A DNA stretch of 64,000 nucleotides. Source: Tetrapisispora phaffii CBS 4417. Its lineage: Eukaryota > Ascomycota > Saccharomycetes > Saccharomycetales > Saccharomycetaceae. The DNA is taken from contig NC_016525.1 in the NCBI RefSeq assembly GCF_000236905.1, positions 62,001 to 126,000 of the forward strand, read 5' to 3'. Positions 8,646-18,012 of the stretch are shown here, piece by piece; positions within the stretch are counted from its first letter, which is position 1; each line of letters starts with the position of its first letter. The position numbers and the translations under genes are program-made. The notes under the pieces are model-generated. The model made no database searches. It was given only the letters and a program-made list of their open reading frames with translations, and had not been told where the DNA came from.

Positions 8646-11366
8646 ATGAACGACGAAATGCAATTTACTGAAAGAGCGTTAAATGTTTTGACTATTGGTC
8701 AAAAGTTGGCTACTGATCATCAGCATGCTCAATTACAACCAATTCATATTTTAGCTGCTTTTATCGAGACTCCTGAAGATGGTTCCACTCCGTATCTTCA
8801 AAATTTAATTGAAAAAGCTCGTTATGACTATTCGAATTTTAAAAAAATTGTAAACAGAACATTGGTTAAAGTTCCACAACAACATCCAGCTCCAGCACAA
8901 ATTACTCCTTCATATGCACTTGGACAAGTATTGCAAGATGCTGCTAAGATTCAAAAACAACAAAAGGACTCCTTTATTGCTCAGGATCACATCCTATTTG
9001 CACTATTAAACGATGCTTCCATAAAACAGCTGTTTAAGGAAGCTCAAATTGAGACCGAAGCAGTCAAACAACAAGCCCTTGAATTGAGAGGTAACCAAAG
9101 AATAGATTCCAGAGGGGCCGATACAAATACACCACTAGAATACTTGACCAAATATGCAATTGATATGACAGAAGAGGCCAGACTAGGTAAGCTGGATCCA
9201 GTTATCGGCAGAGAAGAAGAAATTAGAGGCACAATCAGAGTGCTAGCAAGAAGAATCAAATCCAACCCATGTTTGATTGGTGAACCGGGTATCGGTAAAA
9301 CTGCCATTATCGAAGGTGTTGCGCAAAGAATTATCGATGATGACGTTCCAACGATCTTACAGAACTCTAAATTATTCAGTTTAGATCTAGCGGCACTAAC
9401 TGCTGGTGCTAAATATAAGGGTGAATTCGAAGAGAGATTGAAAGGTGTTATCAAGGAAATTGAAGATTCGAAAGTTTCCATTATTTTATTCATTGACGAA
9501 ATTCATATGTTGATGGGTAACGGTAAAGATGATGCTGCCAACATTTTGAAACCAGCTTTATCAAGAAGCGGGTTGAAGGTCATTGGTGCTACCACCAACA
9601 ACGAATACAGATCCATTATTGAAAAAGATGGTGCTTTTGAAAGAAGATTCCAAAAGATTGAGGTTTCAGAACCAACAACCAGACAAACTGTTGCCATTTT
9701 AAGAGGGTTACAACAAAAGTATGAAATCCATCATGGTGTAAGAATTCTAGATAGCGCTTTAGTTACTGCATCTCAATTAGCCAAAAGGTATTTGCCATAC
9801 AGAAGATTACCTGATTCTGCCTTGGATTTAGTTGATATTTCCTGTGCTGGTGTAGCTGTTGCAAGAGACTCCAAACCAGAAGAATTAGATTCTAAGGAAC
9901 GTCAATTGCAATTATTGCAAGTCGAAATCCAAGCTTTAGAAAGAGACAAGGACGCTGACTCAACGACCAAAGAAAGATTGCAAAAGGCTAAGCAAGGTGA
10001 AGCCTCTTTGATTGAAGAGCTAGAACCACTAAGAAAACGATACGAAGAAGAACGACACGGTCACCAAGAGCTAACCGATGCCAAGAAGAAATTAGAAGAG
10101 TTAGAGAACAAGGCATTGGATGCGGAAAGAAGAAACGATACAGGCACTGTTGCTGATTTAAGATATTTCGCTATTCCAGATATTCAAAAGCATATCCAAG
10201 AATTAGAAGACCAGGTTGCCGACGAACAATCTCGTGCCGGTGCCAATTCCATGGTGCAAAACGTCGTCGACTCTGACACCATTGCTGAGACCGCTGCAAG
10301 ATTAACTGGTATCCCAGTGAAAAAACTAACCGAGAGTGAAAATGAGAAGCTAATCCATATGGAGAAGGACTTATCCTCCCAAGTTGTTGGCCAATTGGAA
10401 GCAGTCAAAGCAGTCTCGAATGCTGTCAGATTGACAAGGTCTGGCCTAGCAAACCCAAGACAGCCTGCTTCTTTCCTATTCTTAGGTCTATCCGGCTCCG
10501 GTAAGACTGAATTAGCCAAGAAGATTGCCGGATTTTTATTCAACGACGAAGACATGATCATCAGAGTCGATTGTTCTGAACTGAGTGAAAAACACTCTGT
10601 CTCGAAATTATTAGGTACCACTGCCGGTTATGTTGGTTTCGAAGAAGGGGGGTTCCTAACAAACCAACTTCAATACAAGCCATACTCTGTGATCTTATTT
10701 GACGAAGTTGAGAAAGCCCACCCTGACGTACTGACAGTGCTGCTACAGATGCTAGACGATGGTAGAATTACGTCAGGCCAAGGTAAGACGATCGATTGCT
10801 CCAACAGCATCATAATCATGACCTCCAACCTGGGTGCTCAATACATCCAACAACAACCGGGCTCTAAAGTGCAAGAAGCCACAAAGGGCCTAGTAATGGC
10901 TGCTGTGAAACAACACTTCAGACCAGAGTTCTTGAACAGAATTGCAGCAATCACAGTATTCAACAAACTATCAAGAAAGGCTATTCACAAGATTGTCGAT
11001 ATTCGTTTAGATGAACTCCAAAAGAGATTCGAAGAAAACGACAAGCATTATAAGCTGGAGTTAACCGACGAAGCCAAAGATTTCCTTACGAGATTCGGAT
11101 ACTCCGATGATATGGGTGCTAGACCATTGAACAGATTGATCCAAAACGAAATCCTGAACAAACTAGCAATTAGAATCCTAAGAAAAGAAATCAAGGATAA
11201 AGAGACTGTCAAGGTAGTGTTGAACAAGACTGAGAATGCATCCAATGATATTGTTGAGAGTCTGGATGTGTTGCCAAACCACGAAGCAACGATAACCGAT
11301 GGTTTAGATTTCGGTGAGATGGATGATATTGAGATGGATGTTGAACCAAGCATAGACTTGGACTAG
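8646..11366 (+). CDS. HSP104: Hsp104 disaggregase, ClpB-type hexameric AAA+ ATPase
   Basis: The first ATG at 8646 gives 906 aa; the frame is open two codons further but starts with TTG there. Walker A lysines fall exactly at Lys218 (GEPGIGKT) and Lys620 (GLSGSGKT), the residue numbers known for S. cerevisiae Hsp104. The order is Clp_N repeats (residues 1-150), NBD1 with pore loop KYKGEFEER and Walker B FIDEIH, and a coiled-coil middle domain (about 410-530). NBD2 follows with pore loop GYVGFEEGG, Walker B LFDEVEKAH and the GARPLNR sensor-2 motif. The acidic tail ends in DLD, which fits the family's C-terminal TPR-cochaperone contact. The protein resolubilises aggregates with Hsp70/Hsp40 and supports thermotolerance and prion propagation. 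Upstream STREs and HSE-like sites fit stress control. Confidence 0.98.
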   Translation: MNDEMQFTERALNVLTIGQKLATDHQHAQLQPIHILAAFIETPEDGSTPYLQNLIEKARYDYSNFKKIVNRTLVKVPQQHPAPAQITPSYALGQVLQDAAKIQKQQKDSFIAQDHILFALLNDASIKQLFKEAQIETEAVKQQALELRGNQRIDSRGADTNTPLEYLTKYAIDMTEEARLGKLDPVIGREEEIRGTIRVLARRIKSNPCLIGEPGIGKTAIIEGVAQRIIDDDVPTILQNSKLFSLDLAALTAGAKYKGEFEERLKGVIKEIEDSKVSIILFIDEIHMLMGNGKDDAANILKPALSRSGLKVIGATTNNEYRSIIEKDGAFERRFQKIEVSEPTTRQTVAILRGLQQKYEIHHGVRILDSALVTASQLAKRYLPYRRLPDSALDLVDISCAGVAVARDSKPEELDSKERQLQLLQVEIQALERDKDADSTTKERLQKAKQGEASLIEELEPLRKRYEEERHGHQELTDAKKKLEELENKALDAERRNDTGTVADLRYFAIPDIQKHIQELEDQVADEQSRAGANSMVQNVVDSDTIAETAARLTGIPVKKLTESENEKLIHMEKDLSSQVVGQLEAVKAVSNAVRLTRSGLANPRQPASFLFLGLSGSGKTELAKKIAGFLFNDEDMIIRVDCSELSEKHSVSKLLGTTAGYVGFEEGGFLTNQLQYKPYSVILFDEVEKAHPDVLTVLLQMLDDGRITSGQGKTIDCSNSIIIMTSNLGAQYIQQQPGSKVQEATKGLVMAAVKQHFRPEFLNRIAAITVFNKLSRKAIHKIVDIRLDELQKRFEENDKHYKLELTDEAKDFLTRFGYSDDMGARPLNRLIQNEILNKLAIRILRKEIKDKETVKVVLNKTENASNDIVESLDVLPNHEATITDGLDFGEMDDIEMDVEPSIDLD

Positions 11367-12169
11367 CGAACAACAACAACTGTGAATACACTTGTATAAA
11401 TATATAGATAAATAGATTAACAAAGAAATTCATTGGAAAATGAACTTATTAGCGTTTGTATTGTCTAGCATGTCGTCGATAAACATTGAATATATATGGG
11501 CTGTAAATCGTTGCCATAATAAAACCAAGAAAGTCACCACTCATAGTTTGAGAGTGATTCCCTTGCCGTCTTAACGGTGAACGGAGACCGAGGGAGGGAG
11601 GGACAATCATGAACTAACTTTAATTTATCACTTATTCCTTGGGAAATCACACCACACGTGTAAGAGATCGCTGCACACGAACAAAGATTATATAAATAGT
11701 GGCGGTAGTGGTTAGTGGTAGTGGCGGTGGTGGCAGACACAGAGGCCTAATTAGGTAATATGCCGCTTTGGGACTATTTATTGGAGACAGACGAAACAGA
11801 GCACCGACAGCCCGCTGACGCACTGTGAGTTTCTTGACTCAATTGCAGAGACAGGACAGCGGGTGTGTGTGGGACGTGCCTGTTCCGTGGCTGGCGAACA
11901 GTTCTGCGAATCCTTGTCACGCATGCACTTCGTATAGCTTCCTTTTTGGTTTTTCTCGGTCGCAGCGTCACACCACTTGTCGCGCGGAGAGTGACTCGAC
12001 CGCATCTGGCCAGACGCGGAACCAGAACCGGCGTGCAGTGTGTACCACTTGTTTTTGTGTAAACTAAAAGACAATTACACAAAAACAATTGCGAACGAAG
12101 AACCGTTTGGCGGCGGCTCTTCTTGCGCTTGTGCGGACACAACACTGTATTCGCGTATTATTTAAATGT

Positions 12170-12179
12170 TCGGCGGCTA
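12170..12179. promoter_or_regulatory. URS1 (Ume6) site
   Basis: TCGGCGGCTA is an exact URS1 core. Ume6 represses early meiotic genes through URS1 in mitosis and recruits Ime1 for activation in meiosis. It lies about 0.8 kb before RIM4, an early meiotic gene in S. cerevisiae. Confidence 0.65.
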
Positions 12180-12728
12180 AAACTACTCCTGCGGCACCGC
12201 GCTTGTGCTTGTGTTTCTGCGTGTGTCACCGTGGTAACGGATTGTCAATCATTTTCAAAGATCTGAATGGCATAGCGGTAACGGTTGAAGAATGGCGAGG
12301 TGTCAGTGCTTAGTCTCATGATTTACCGTCTGTTTGGTTTACGTGTTTTGTATGATGCTCTATATAGGTTGTCAATTTAAATAAAACAAAATTGATTACC
12401 GTCCATAATTTAACAATGCCACAAAAACAAAAAATGGTAAATCTTTTTTTTTTAACTATTTTTTAATAACTTTAGTTTAGTGAATTTAGATCTATATAAG
12501 GAGGTATTATTTCGATTTTTTGAGGTTCTTTCCTGGTCTCCTTCTTATTCTCTTTCCCGTTTACCTTATAACTTGCGGTTTACTCTATTTTATTCTCCCT
12601 TTATCTGTTTTCATCTTGTTGTTGTTATTGTCGTTAATATATTCAACTGTCCAAGAAAACAAACTAGATAACAGCTTCTTTTTCCTTTTTTTTCTCAAGA
12701 AAACAATTCTATTTTATAGCAAAATCAT

Positions 12729-12738
12729 TAGCCGCCAA
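12729..12738. promoter_or_regulatory. URS1-like site close to RIM4
   Basis: TAGCCGCCAA matches the reverse-orientation URS1 core TAGCCGCCGA at nine of ten positions, about 200-280 bp before the possible RIM4 starts. That distance is typical for early meiotic promoters. Confidence 0.6.
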
Positions 12739-13007
12739 AGTAGTTTACTTTATACCTATCAAAACATTTTTTTTCTTTTTTCATTTCATCGCAAATCGGA
12801 ATTTCAAGCAGCCAAAAAAACAACAACATTATATACCACACCATATTGTGTCATTTTCGCACCCTGTTTATTGGTTATTAGTATTCATTCAAACAATTTT
12901 TTGATTATCTTTCCCGTTATAAGTAATTGAAATGGAGAGTTTAGGAATCACAAGAAGTGATTCAAATATTATCGAAAATAAATGTAGGAAGAATTCAAGA
13001 TGTATTA

Positions 13008-15479
13008 ATGAATCACAAACTCAAAAAAAATATAAATGACGACGCTAAAGAGGTCAAAGAAGATGGAGAGGTAGTAGCAGCAACAACAGAAGAAGAAGAG
13101 GAAGAGGAGAAGGAAGAAGAGGAAGAAGATGAAAGAGGAGAAGTGCGTGAAAGTGCCAATAGTTTCAGAGGAAGACCTTCATCTTGTATATTTGTTGCAA
13201 GTTTGGCCGCAACGTTAACGGATGACGAATTATGTATTTCTGTCACAGAAAATTTCAAGAAATTTGGCGAATTAGCAAGAGTAAAAGTCTTGAGAGATCC
13301 ATCAAATAGACCATATGCATTTGTTCAATATACAAATGACAAAGATGCTAAGAAAGCTTTAAAGAAAGCACAGGGGACTAGTTTAAATGGAAGGTTATTA
13401 AGGTGTGAACCTGCAAAAGTTAATAGAACTTTATTTATAACACATCCAATTAAAAAAATATCTTCAATTGATATCCAAAGATTATGTGAAAAATTTGGCG
13501 AATTAGAATTGGTGGTACCAAATAGAGAAAATAACCAATATATCAAGAGATATAGTTATCCACTTTCAAATAGCAACTCTTGGTTTGTTCAATTTGCATA
13601 TAGAGATGATGCAATTAGAGCTTTCGCAAACTTTAGGGGCGATAATTATGGTTCCAACAATACTCACCATCACAATCAAAATAACCAGAACAACAATCAT
13701 ATTAACCTCAACAGTTTAGGAACTCCATCTTTTAAAACTTCAGATGGTTATGAAGATAATGATTCAAACGAAAATTTGAATAACTTTTGGGAAGTTGATT
13801 GGGTGCAAAATATTTCCGTACCAAAACATTTTAATCTGTTAATTAAAAATGATAAAGAAACTCCAACAAATGTTAAAGTTAAAAATATATTATTGAAATC
13901 AAAGGATTCAAAAATTGATTTAACCACTACTTCTTCAATTCGTAAAAACAAATATACAGCAAGATCTCAATACTCTTCAGAAAATGATAATGGCGAGATA
14001 ATTTATAATTCAGAGACTGATTCTGAAGGATTTGTTGAGTATGATATTGATAATAGCAGCACTAAACTAATTAATGAATTATCATTAGAAGATAAAGATC
14101 AACATCCAATTTTAACTAGAGACGGTAATTTTTATTCTGATGAAAAGATAAACTGTGACACCAATACTAGTAATGATATTAAACATGGAGAGGATGAGGA
14201 GGTTTCTGATGAAGATTCTGTAGATGAAGATGAGGATGACTATTACGGTAATACAACTGATGATAGTGATTCTGTAAGAATTGATAAGAAATCAATATTT
14301 GTTGGTCAATTGGATCCAGGTTCAAACAAAGAAAATTTAACTGACAGGTTTTCAACACATGGAAGAATTCTTGACTTAAATTTGATTGTTAAACCAACAA
14401 ATATTTTTGCATTCATAACTTTCGACACTGAAGCTGCTGCTGCTGCTGCATTAGAGAGAGAAAATCATGCCATATTTTTGAATAAAACAATGCATGTTCA
14501 ATACAAAGAGATTGGTGGTTTGCATAGAAAGAAATCACGTTTTAACAAAAATTTTGGTAATAGTTTCTTGGATAATTCAAAAACCTTCACTGGTCCACAA
14601 TTTAATTTAGCCCCACCACCAATCAATATTTATAGAAAAAGGAATTCAATGGATTATGAGCCTGCTAATATGTATAACTACATGTCTCCGCTTCCACCTA
14701 TGCCAATACCACCAAATTGCCAATATCCAACAATGACAGACTACGAAATGAATAATTATATTCCTTACTCCAAGAATTCTAACTATTCCTTTAGAAGAAA
14801 ATCTTTCCCAGTAAGAACAAATAACTCAACGGCAAACCATAGCAATAGTTATCCAAGATATGTTGTCTCTCCAAATAATTACAATTTCAAGAATGATTAT
14901 GCAAGTAATACTATTTCAACCAATACTTGCATGTCAAACACCACTGGAGATTTAGTCTCCGACAAGACTGATTCTATTGAAAACTCAATAGTAACTTCAA
15001 AAGACAACGATTCAATTGAAGGTTTAGTTAATTTACAAAATAAAGGTGTTTCCAATGAAAAATCAAATATTAAGAATAAAGTAGATGAATTAACCGATTC
15101 TAAATCTGACATTAATATTACAGAAGTATCTCCAACTTCAAGAAATGCTGAACTAAATAATAAAAAGAAATTCTATAGAAGAAATTCTTTCTACCATCAA
15201 CCAATAAAACCTTATTATTTCCCTCAGTATTATTACCATCCAATGAATTATCCAGTTGGCCCAAACATTGCATCACAGACGGCCAATTCTTCATACATGA
15301 TGGTATACCCATTCCCGCCACCTCCTCCAAGTAGTACGATGATGAATTCATCAATGTCAATGGGAAGAATGAGTTCAAATTTTCAAGGTTCACCACCATT
15401 AGCATCAGAACATAGGTACAATGCAGCTGATGCTGAAAGTTTCTCTAATCCCAACAAGTCCTATGAATTGGATTATTAA
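13008..15479 (+). CDS. RIM4: Rim4-like meiotic RNA-binding translational repressor, three RRMs
   Basis: ATG at 13008 gives 823 aa; the frame is open upstream to 12957 without an ATG. A Glu-rich segment precedes RRM1 (about residues 59-138, with SSCIFVASL and RPYAFVQY). RRM2 follows directly (140-210, NRTLFITHPI and WFVQFAYRDDAIRAFAN). An acidic, Asn-rich linker leads to RRM3 (427-501, KKSIFVGQLDPG and IFAFITF). The C-terminal 320 residues are low complexity, rich in Asn, Tyr, Ser and Pro, fitting the amyloid-forming region of Rim4. S. cerevisiae Rim4 (about 713 aa) represses mid-meiotic mRNAs such as CLB3 until its aggregates are cleared. The start is uncertain because an upstream ATG at 12932 is in another frame, joined through an A8 run. 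URS1 sites upstream fit early meiotic expression. Confidence 0.85.
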   Translation: MNHKLKKNINDDAKEVKEDGEVVAATTEEEEEEEKEEEEEDERGEVRESANSFRGRPSSCIFVASLAATLTDDELCISVTENFKKFGELARVKVLRDPSNRPYAFVQYTNDKDAKKALKKAQGTSLNGRLLRCEPAKVNRTLFITHPIKKISSIDIQRLCEKFGELELVVPNRENNQYIKRYSYPLSNSNSWFVQFAYRDDAIRAFANFRGDNYGSNNTHHHNQNNQNNNHINLNSLGTPSFKTSDGYEDNDSNENLNNFWEVDWVQNISVPKHFNLLIKNDKETPTNVKVKNILLKSKDSKIDLTTTSSIRKNKYTARSQYSSENDNGEIIYNSETDSEGFVEYDIDNSSTKLINELSLEDKDQHPILTRDGNFYSDEKINCDTNTSNDIKHGEDEEVSDEDSVDEDEDDYYGNTTDDSDSVRIDKKSIFVGQLDPGSNKENLTDRFSTHGRILDLNLIVKPTNIFAFITFDTEAAAAAALERENHAIFLNKTMHVQYKEIGGLHRKKSRFNKNFGNSFLDNSKTFTGPQFNLAPPPINIYRKRNSMDYEPANMYNYMSPLPPMPIPPNCQYPTMTDYEMNNYIPYSKNSNYSFRRKSFPVRTNNSTANHSNSYPRYVVSPNNYNFKNDYASNTISTNTCMSNTTGDLVSDKTDSIENSIVTSKDNDSIEGLVNLQNKGVSNEKSNIKNKVDELTDSKSDINITEVSPTSRNAELNNKKKFYRRNSFYHQPIKPYYFPQYYYHPMNYPVGPNIASQTANSSYMMVYPFPPPPPSSTMMNSSMSMGRMSSNFQGSPPLASEHRYNAADAESFSNPNKSYELDY

Positions 15480-16602
15480 TATTCTTTTATGACCAATCGA
15501 AATTAACATATGTTAGGCTCTATATAATAATAAAAAAACAAACCGTATAACCTCATTAAATCTTAAGATTTTATGTATACTTTTAGTTCTTTAATAATAT
15601 TTAATTTAATGTGTTTTTTTGACGGTATTATAGTTATAAATATAGTTAGAATATGGAGTATTCATAAGTAATATCGTTTAAATACTATAGGTAAACAAAT
15701 ATTTTAACACAAATCAAGATCTATATTGGATCTAATTATAATGTTGTATTGCAGTGAATGAACCTATACGAAAGTTACAGGTATATAAGACAGGCAATTG
15801 TTGACTTCGTTCGTTACATATATTATATAATTCTATATATATCACATATGGAGAATTGGTCGATAAGTATTGCGAAAATACATCCTACTTAAATAACAAA
15901 ATTATTGAAAAGAATAGCACTAACTCAGATGCCGAAGTTACTAATAACCACTTGAATCCTTACAAATACTACTTTACTGACACACAAGCTTCAATAAACA
16001 AATACGACACGCCACTACCCTGGATATTAATTACAGCTTGAACTTATAATGGAAGTATCCAGTATGGATTCTCATCACCATTCGGAATTACAGTTAAGAA
16101 AAGAATGGAAGTAATCTTATTGTGAGTATATGTCGTAGGATTTGTTTATTTGTCAAGCTCTAGAGCTGTCATATTAGCGTCTATGTATTTGAGCTTGATT
16201 AATACTGAATCACAATAATATAGTGCAAAGGCTTGCGCTAAGTAGTTGAACTGCCCCTAAATATTCCACTGTTTTGATATAGGACCCAAGAAGTTAGATC
16301 ACTACATAACAATACTAGAAGTATATATGGGTGTCCTATTTATGCATCTAGGACTCAAAAGAACCATGTAATTATCCGTTATGTAGAATATAAAAAGGAG
16401 ACTAAGTTTCGTTTAGTCTTAGAACAATGAAAGATATGAGAGTGCGATTCCCATTCAATAGAATTTAACAGTCCATCTTACATCTGTCTATCTATTGTAT
16501 TACATTCCCCGCCAAATTTAGCTGATATTGTAGTTAGCATTAAAATATTCATGTTGTATTCTGAGGTCTGGGGTAGTAACGTTGTGCGGAGAAACAAGCC
16601 TA

Positions 16603-16991
16603 TGTTGGCTAGCGCCAACTCTTAAGTTAGTGTCATTAGTCACTTTAGTTGCTTTCCAGTAGTTTATCTTCTTAACAGTTCAATAATCGATTGGTCTTTT
16701 ATTAGTATATTTAAATAATTCTATATAGAGTTAGATGCCATCCTAATGTATAAGTTATCTCATACTTGAGTGAACACGTTACCTGCTCAGTCATTTTCCT
16801 AAGATCGTTAGTACTGTATTGCACATCTGGATTTATCACCTAGCCATGCATATTGTAGTGACAATTTTTTATCTATCCTTTGCAAGATTGTTCTAGCACT
16901 TTCTATCCAAGTAGTAAGTGATCAGTTGCTTCCGAACTCAAAGTGTCATAAACAACTTAGTTCCGTCACATACACAACATGAATTCTGACA
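16603..16991 (+). mobile_element. Solo LTR of a Ty-like retrotransposon (copy 1)
   Basis: This 389-bp segment begins TGTTGG and ends TCTGACA. It is clearly homologous along its whole length to 56209-56599; shared blocks include AACTTAGT-like ends, AAGTGATCAGTTG and CCGAACTCAAAGTGTCA. TGTTGG is a common start of Ty LTRs. No internal coding sequence flanks it and no 5-bp target duplication is visible, as expected of an old solo LTR. Similarity continues about ten bases left of TGTTGG, so the true left edge is uncertain. It lies about 220 bp from the tRNA-Pro relic. Confidence 0.75.
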
Positions 16992-17210
16992 CCCTGTTAC
17001 TCGGAAATAGATTATTATAGAAGGGTTACTAGGATTCGATCGTAAATGCGTTTAGTGGATCTCTTTATCCTTGATATTTACCAAGTAAATCTTGTCTTCC
17101 CACAATTCTAATTAATCGAAATGGAATCTAAATACCTGGGAGATTTAACAGAAGTCACGAGCCTGAACTGTTGTGTTAAGAATGGTTTTCAACATTTCTA
17201 CAAATAATTA

Positions 17211-17318
17211 GGGCGTGTAGTCAAGTGATATGATTCTCGCTTTGGGAGATTCTTCTAGTAAAATAGTAGTTCAATTCAAATATGCAAGAGGCTCTGGTTT
17301 CAATTCCCAGCTCGCCCC
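17211..17318 (+). pseudogene. Degenerate tRNA-Pro(UGG) with intron
   Basis: The segment starts GGGCGTG and ends CTCGCCC plus a discriminator C, with an anticodon loop CTTTGGG followed by a roughly 36-nt intron and a 3' exon TGCAAGAGG. The arrangement is that of yeast tRNA-Pro(UGG). Compared with my recollection of that tRNA, about six exon bases differ. They include the second G of the conserved D-loop GG pair (GTGATAT), one anticodon-stem pair, and the T-stem G53 that starts the B box (GTTTCAATTCC). Loss of G19 and G53 should harm both folding and TFIIIC binding. It is therefore more likely a decaying pseudogene than an active gene, though a divergent active copy cannot be excluded. Confidence 0.65.
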
Positions 17319-18012
17319 CACCTATTTAATTGCTTCAATAGAATTACAAAGAATATTAAAGAACACTAAAGGAATATCGAGAACACAGTTGACATTGTAA
17401 CCTTGGTCACATACAACTAATTTCACTTGTACTCGATCTTGTCCATGGTTGAAGCACTTATCGACTCAGAATAAAATGAAACCTTCAACAGTTGCACCTT
17501 ATCATTTACTTATCATTTACTTATCACCAAACTTATGAAAAATCTTCAAAAGTTGTGTGATGCTTGACTTAAAATTTCAACATTTCGCGTCACGCTTCTA
17601 TTAGAAGCGCGTGCAAACGTGCTATATTCATGTTTTTAAAGACGATGAGATAGATGAAATAATACTGGAAGCTTTAATTGACAATAATTGCAACTTTCCA
17701 GTTGTAAAATTTTTTTAAATTAACTTTTACTCATCGGATTATTGTAAGTTTATATATATTTACAAAGTGTTGGATGCCAAGTGTTTACGTATCGAGGTCT
17801 CTAGATTGTATTGGCTAGGGATACTTTTTTTCTAGGTAACGATATTCACCCATTCAAGTACAAGCTGACCTTTCCAGAGAAGTTAAAAGCAAGAAATTTC
17901 ATTTGCAATTTCTTTTACTTCTCCGTCCATTCATTTAATAACACCCATTGACCCAGTCACGCAGAGACATTCAAGGAAATACATATAAATATACAATATA
18001 AAACATTTTATT

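Larger units (their letters stand above)
11367..13007. other. Intergenic HSP104/RIM4 with GC-rich island and URS1 sites
   Basis: About 1.6 kb. 11790-12190 is GC-rich, with overlapping short open frames on both strands and no recognisable protein. 12380-12930 is T-rich on the plus strand. It contains CACGTG at 11655-11660, URS1 at 12170 and a URS1 variant at 12729. An ATG at 12932 opens a 35-codon frame that overlaps the RIM4 frame. Confidence 0.6.
15480..18012. other. Gene-free 2.5 kb with LTR and tRNA relic
   Basis: Between RIM4 and SPA2 there is no convincing gene. The region holds a solo LTR (16603-16991) and a degenerate tRNA-Pro (17211-17318). A possible older LTR-like segment at about 16240-16500 has a TATAAAAAG box near 16390. 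A 61-codon open frame at 15856-16041 starts with TTG and shows no recognised domain. The accumulation of mobile debris next to a tRNA is typical of Ty target zones. Confidence 0.6.

Noticed and set aside
10184..10621. 145-codon frame antisense to HSP104 and similar frames inside other genes
   Set aside because: Shadows of well-identified coding sequences on the opposite strand.
11774..12145. GC-rich open frames of 80-123 codons downstream of HSP104
   Set aside because: Several overlap on both strands in a GC-rich island, none has a domain, and GC-rich sequence lengthens chance frames.
15856..16041. 61-codon frame as a Ty Gag relic
   Set aside because: It starts with TTG and I see no match to Gag motifs; kept only as a weak remark on retroelement debris.
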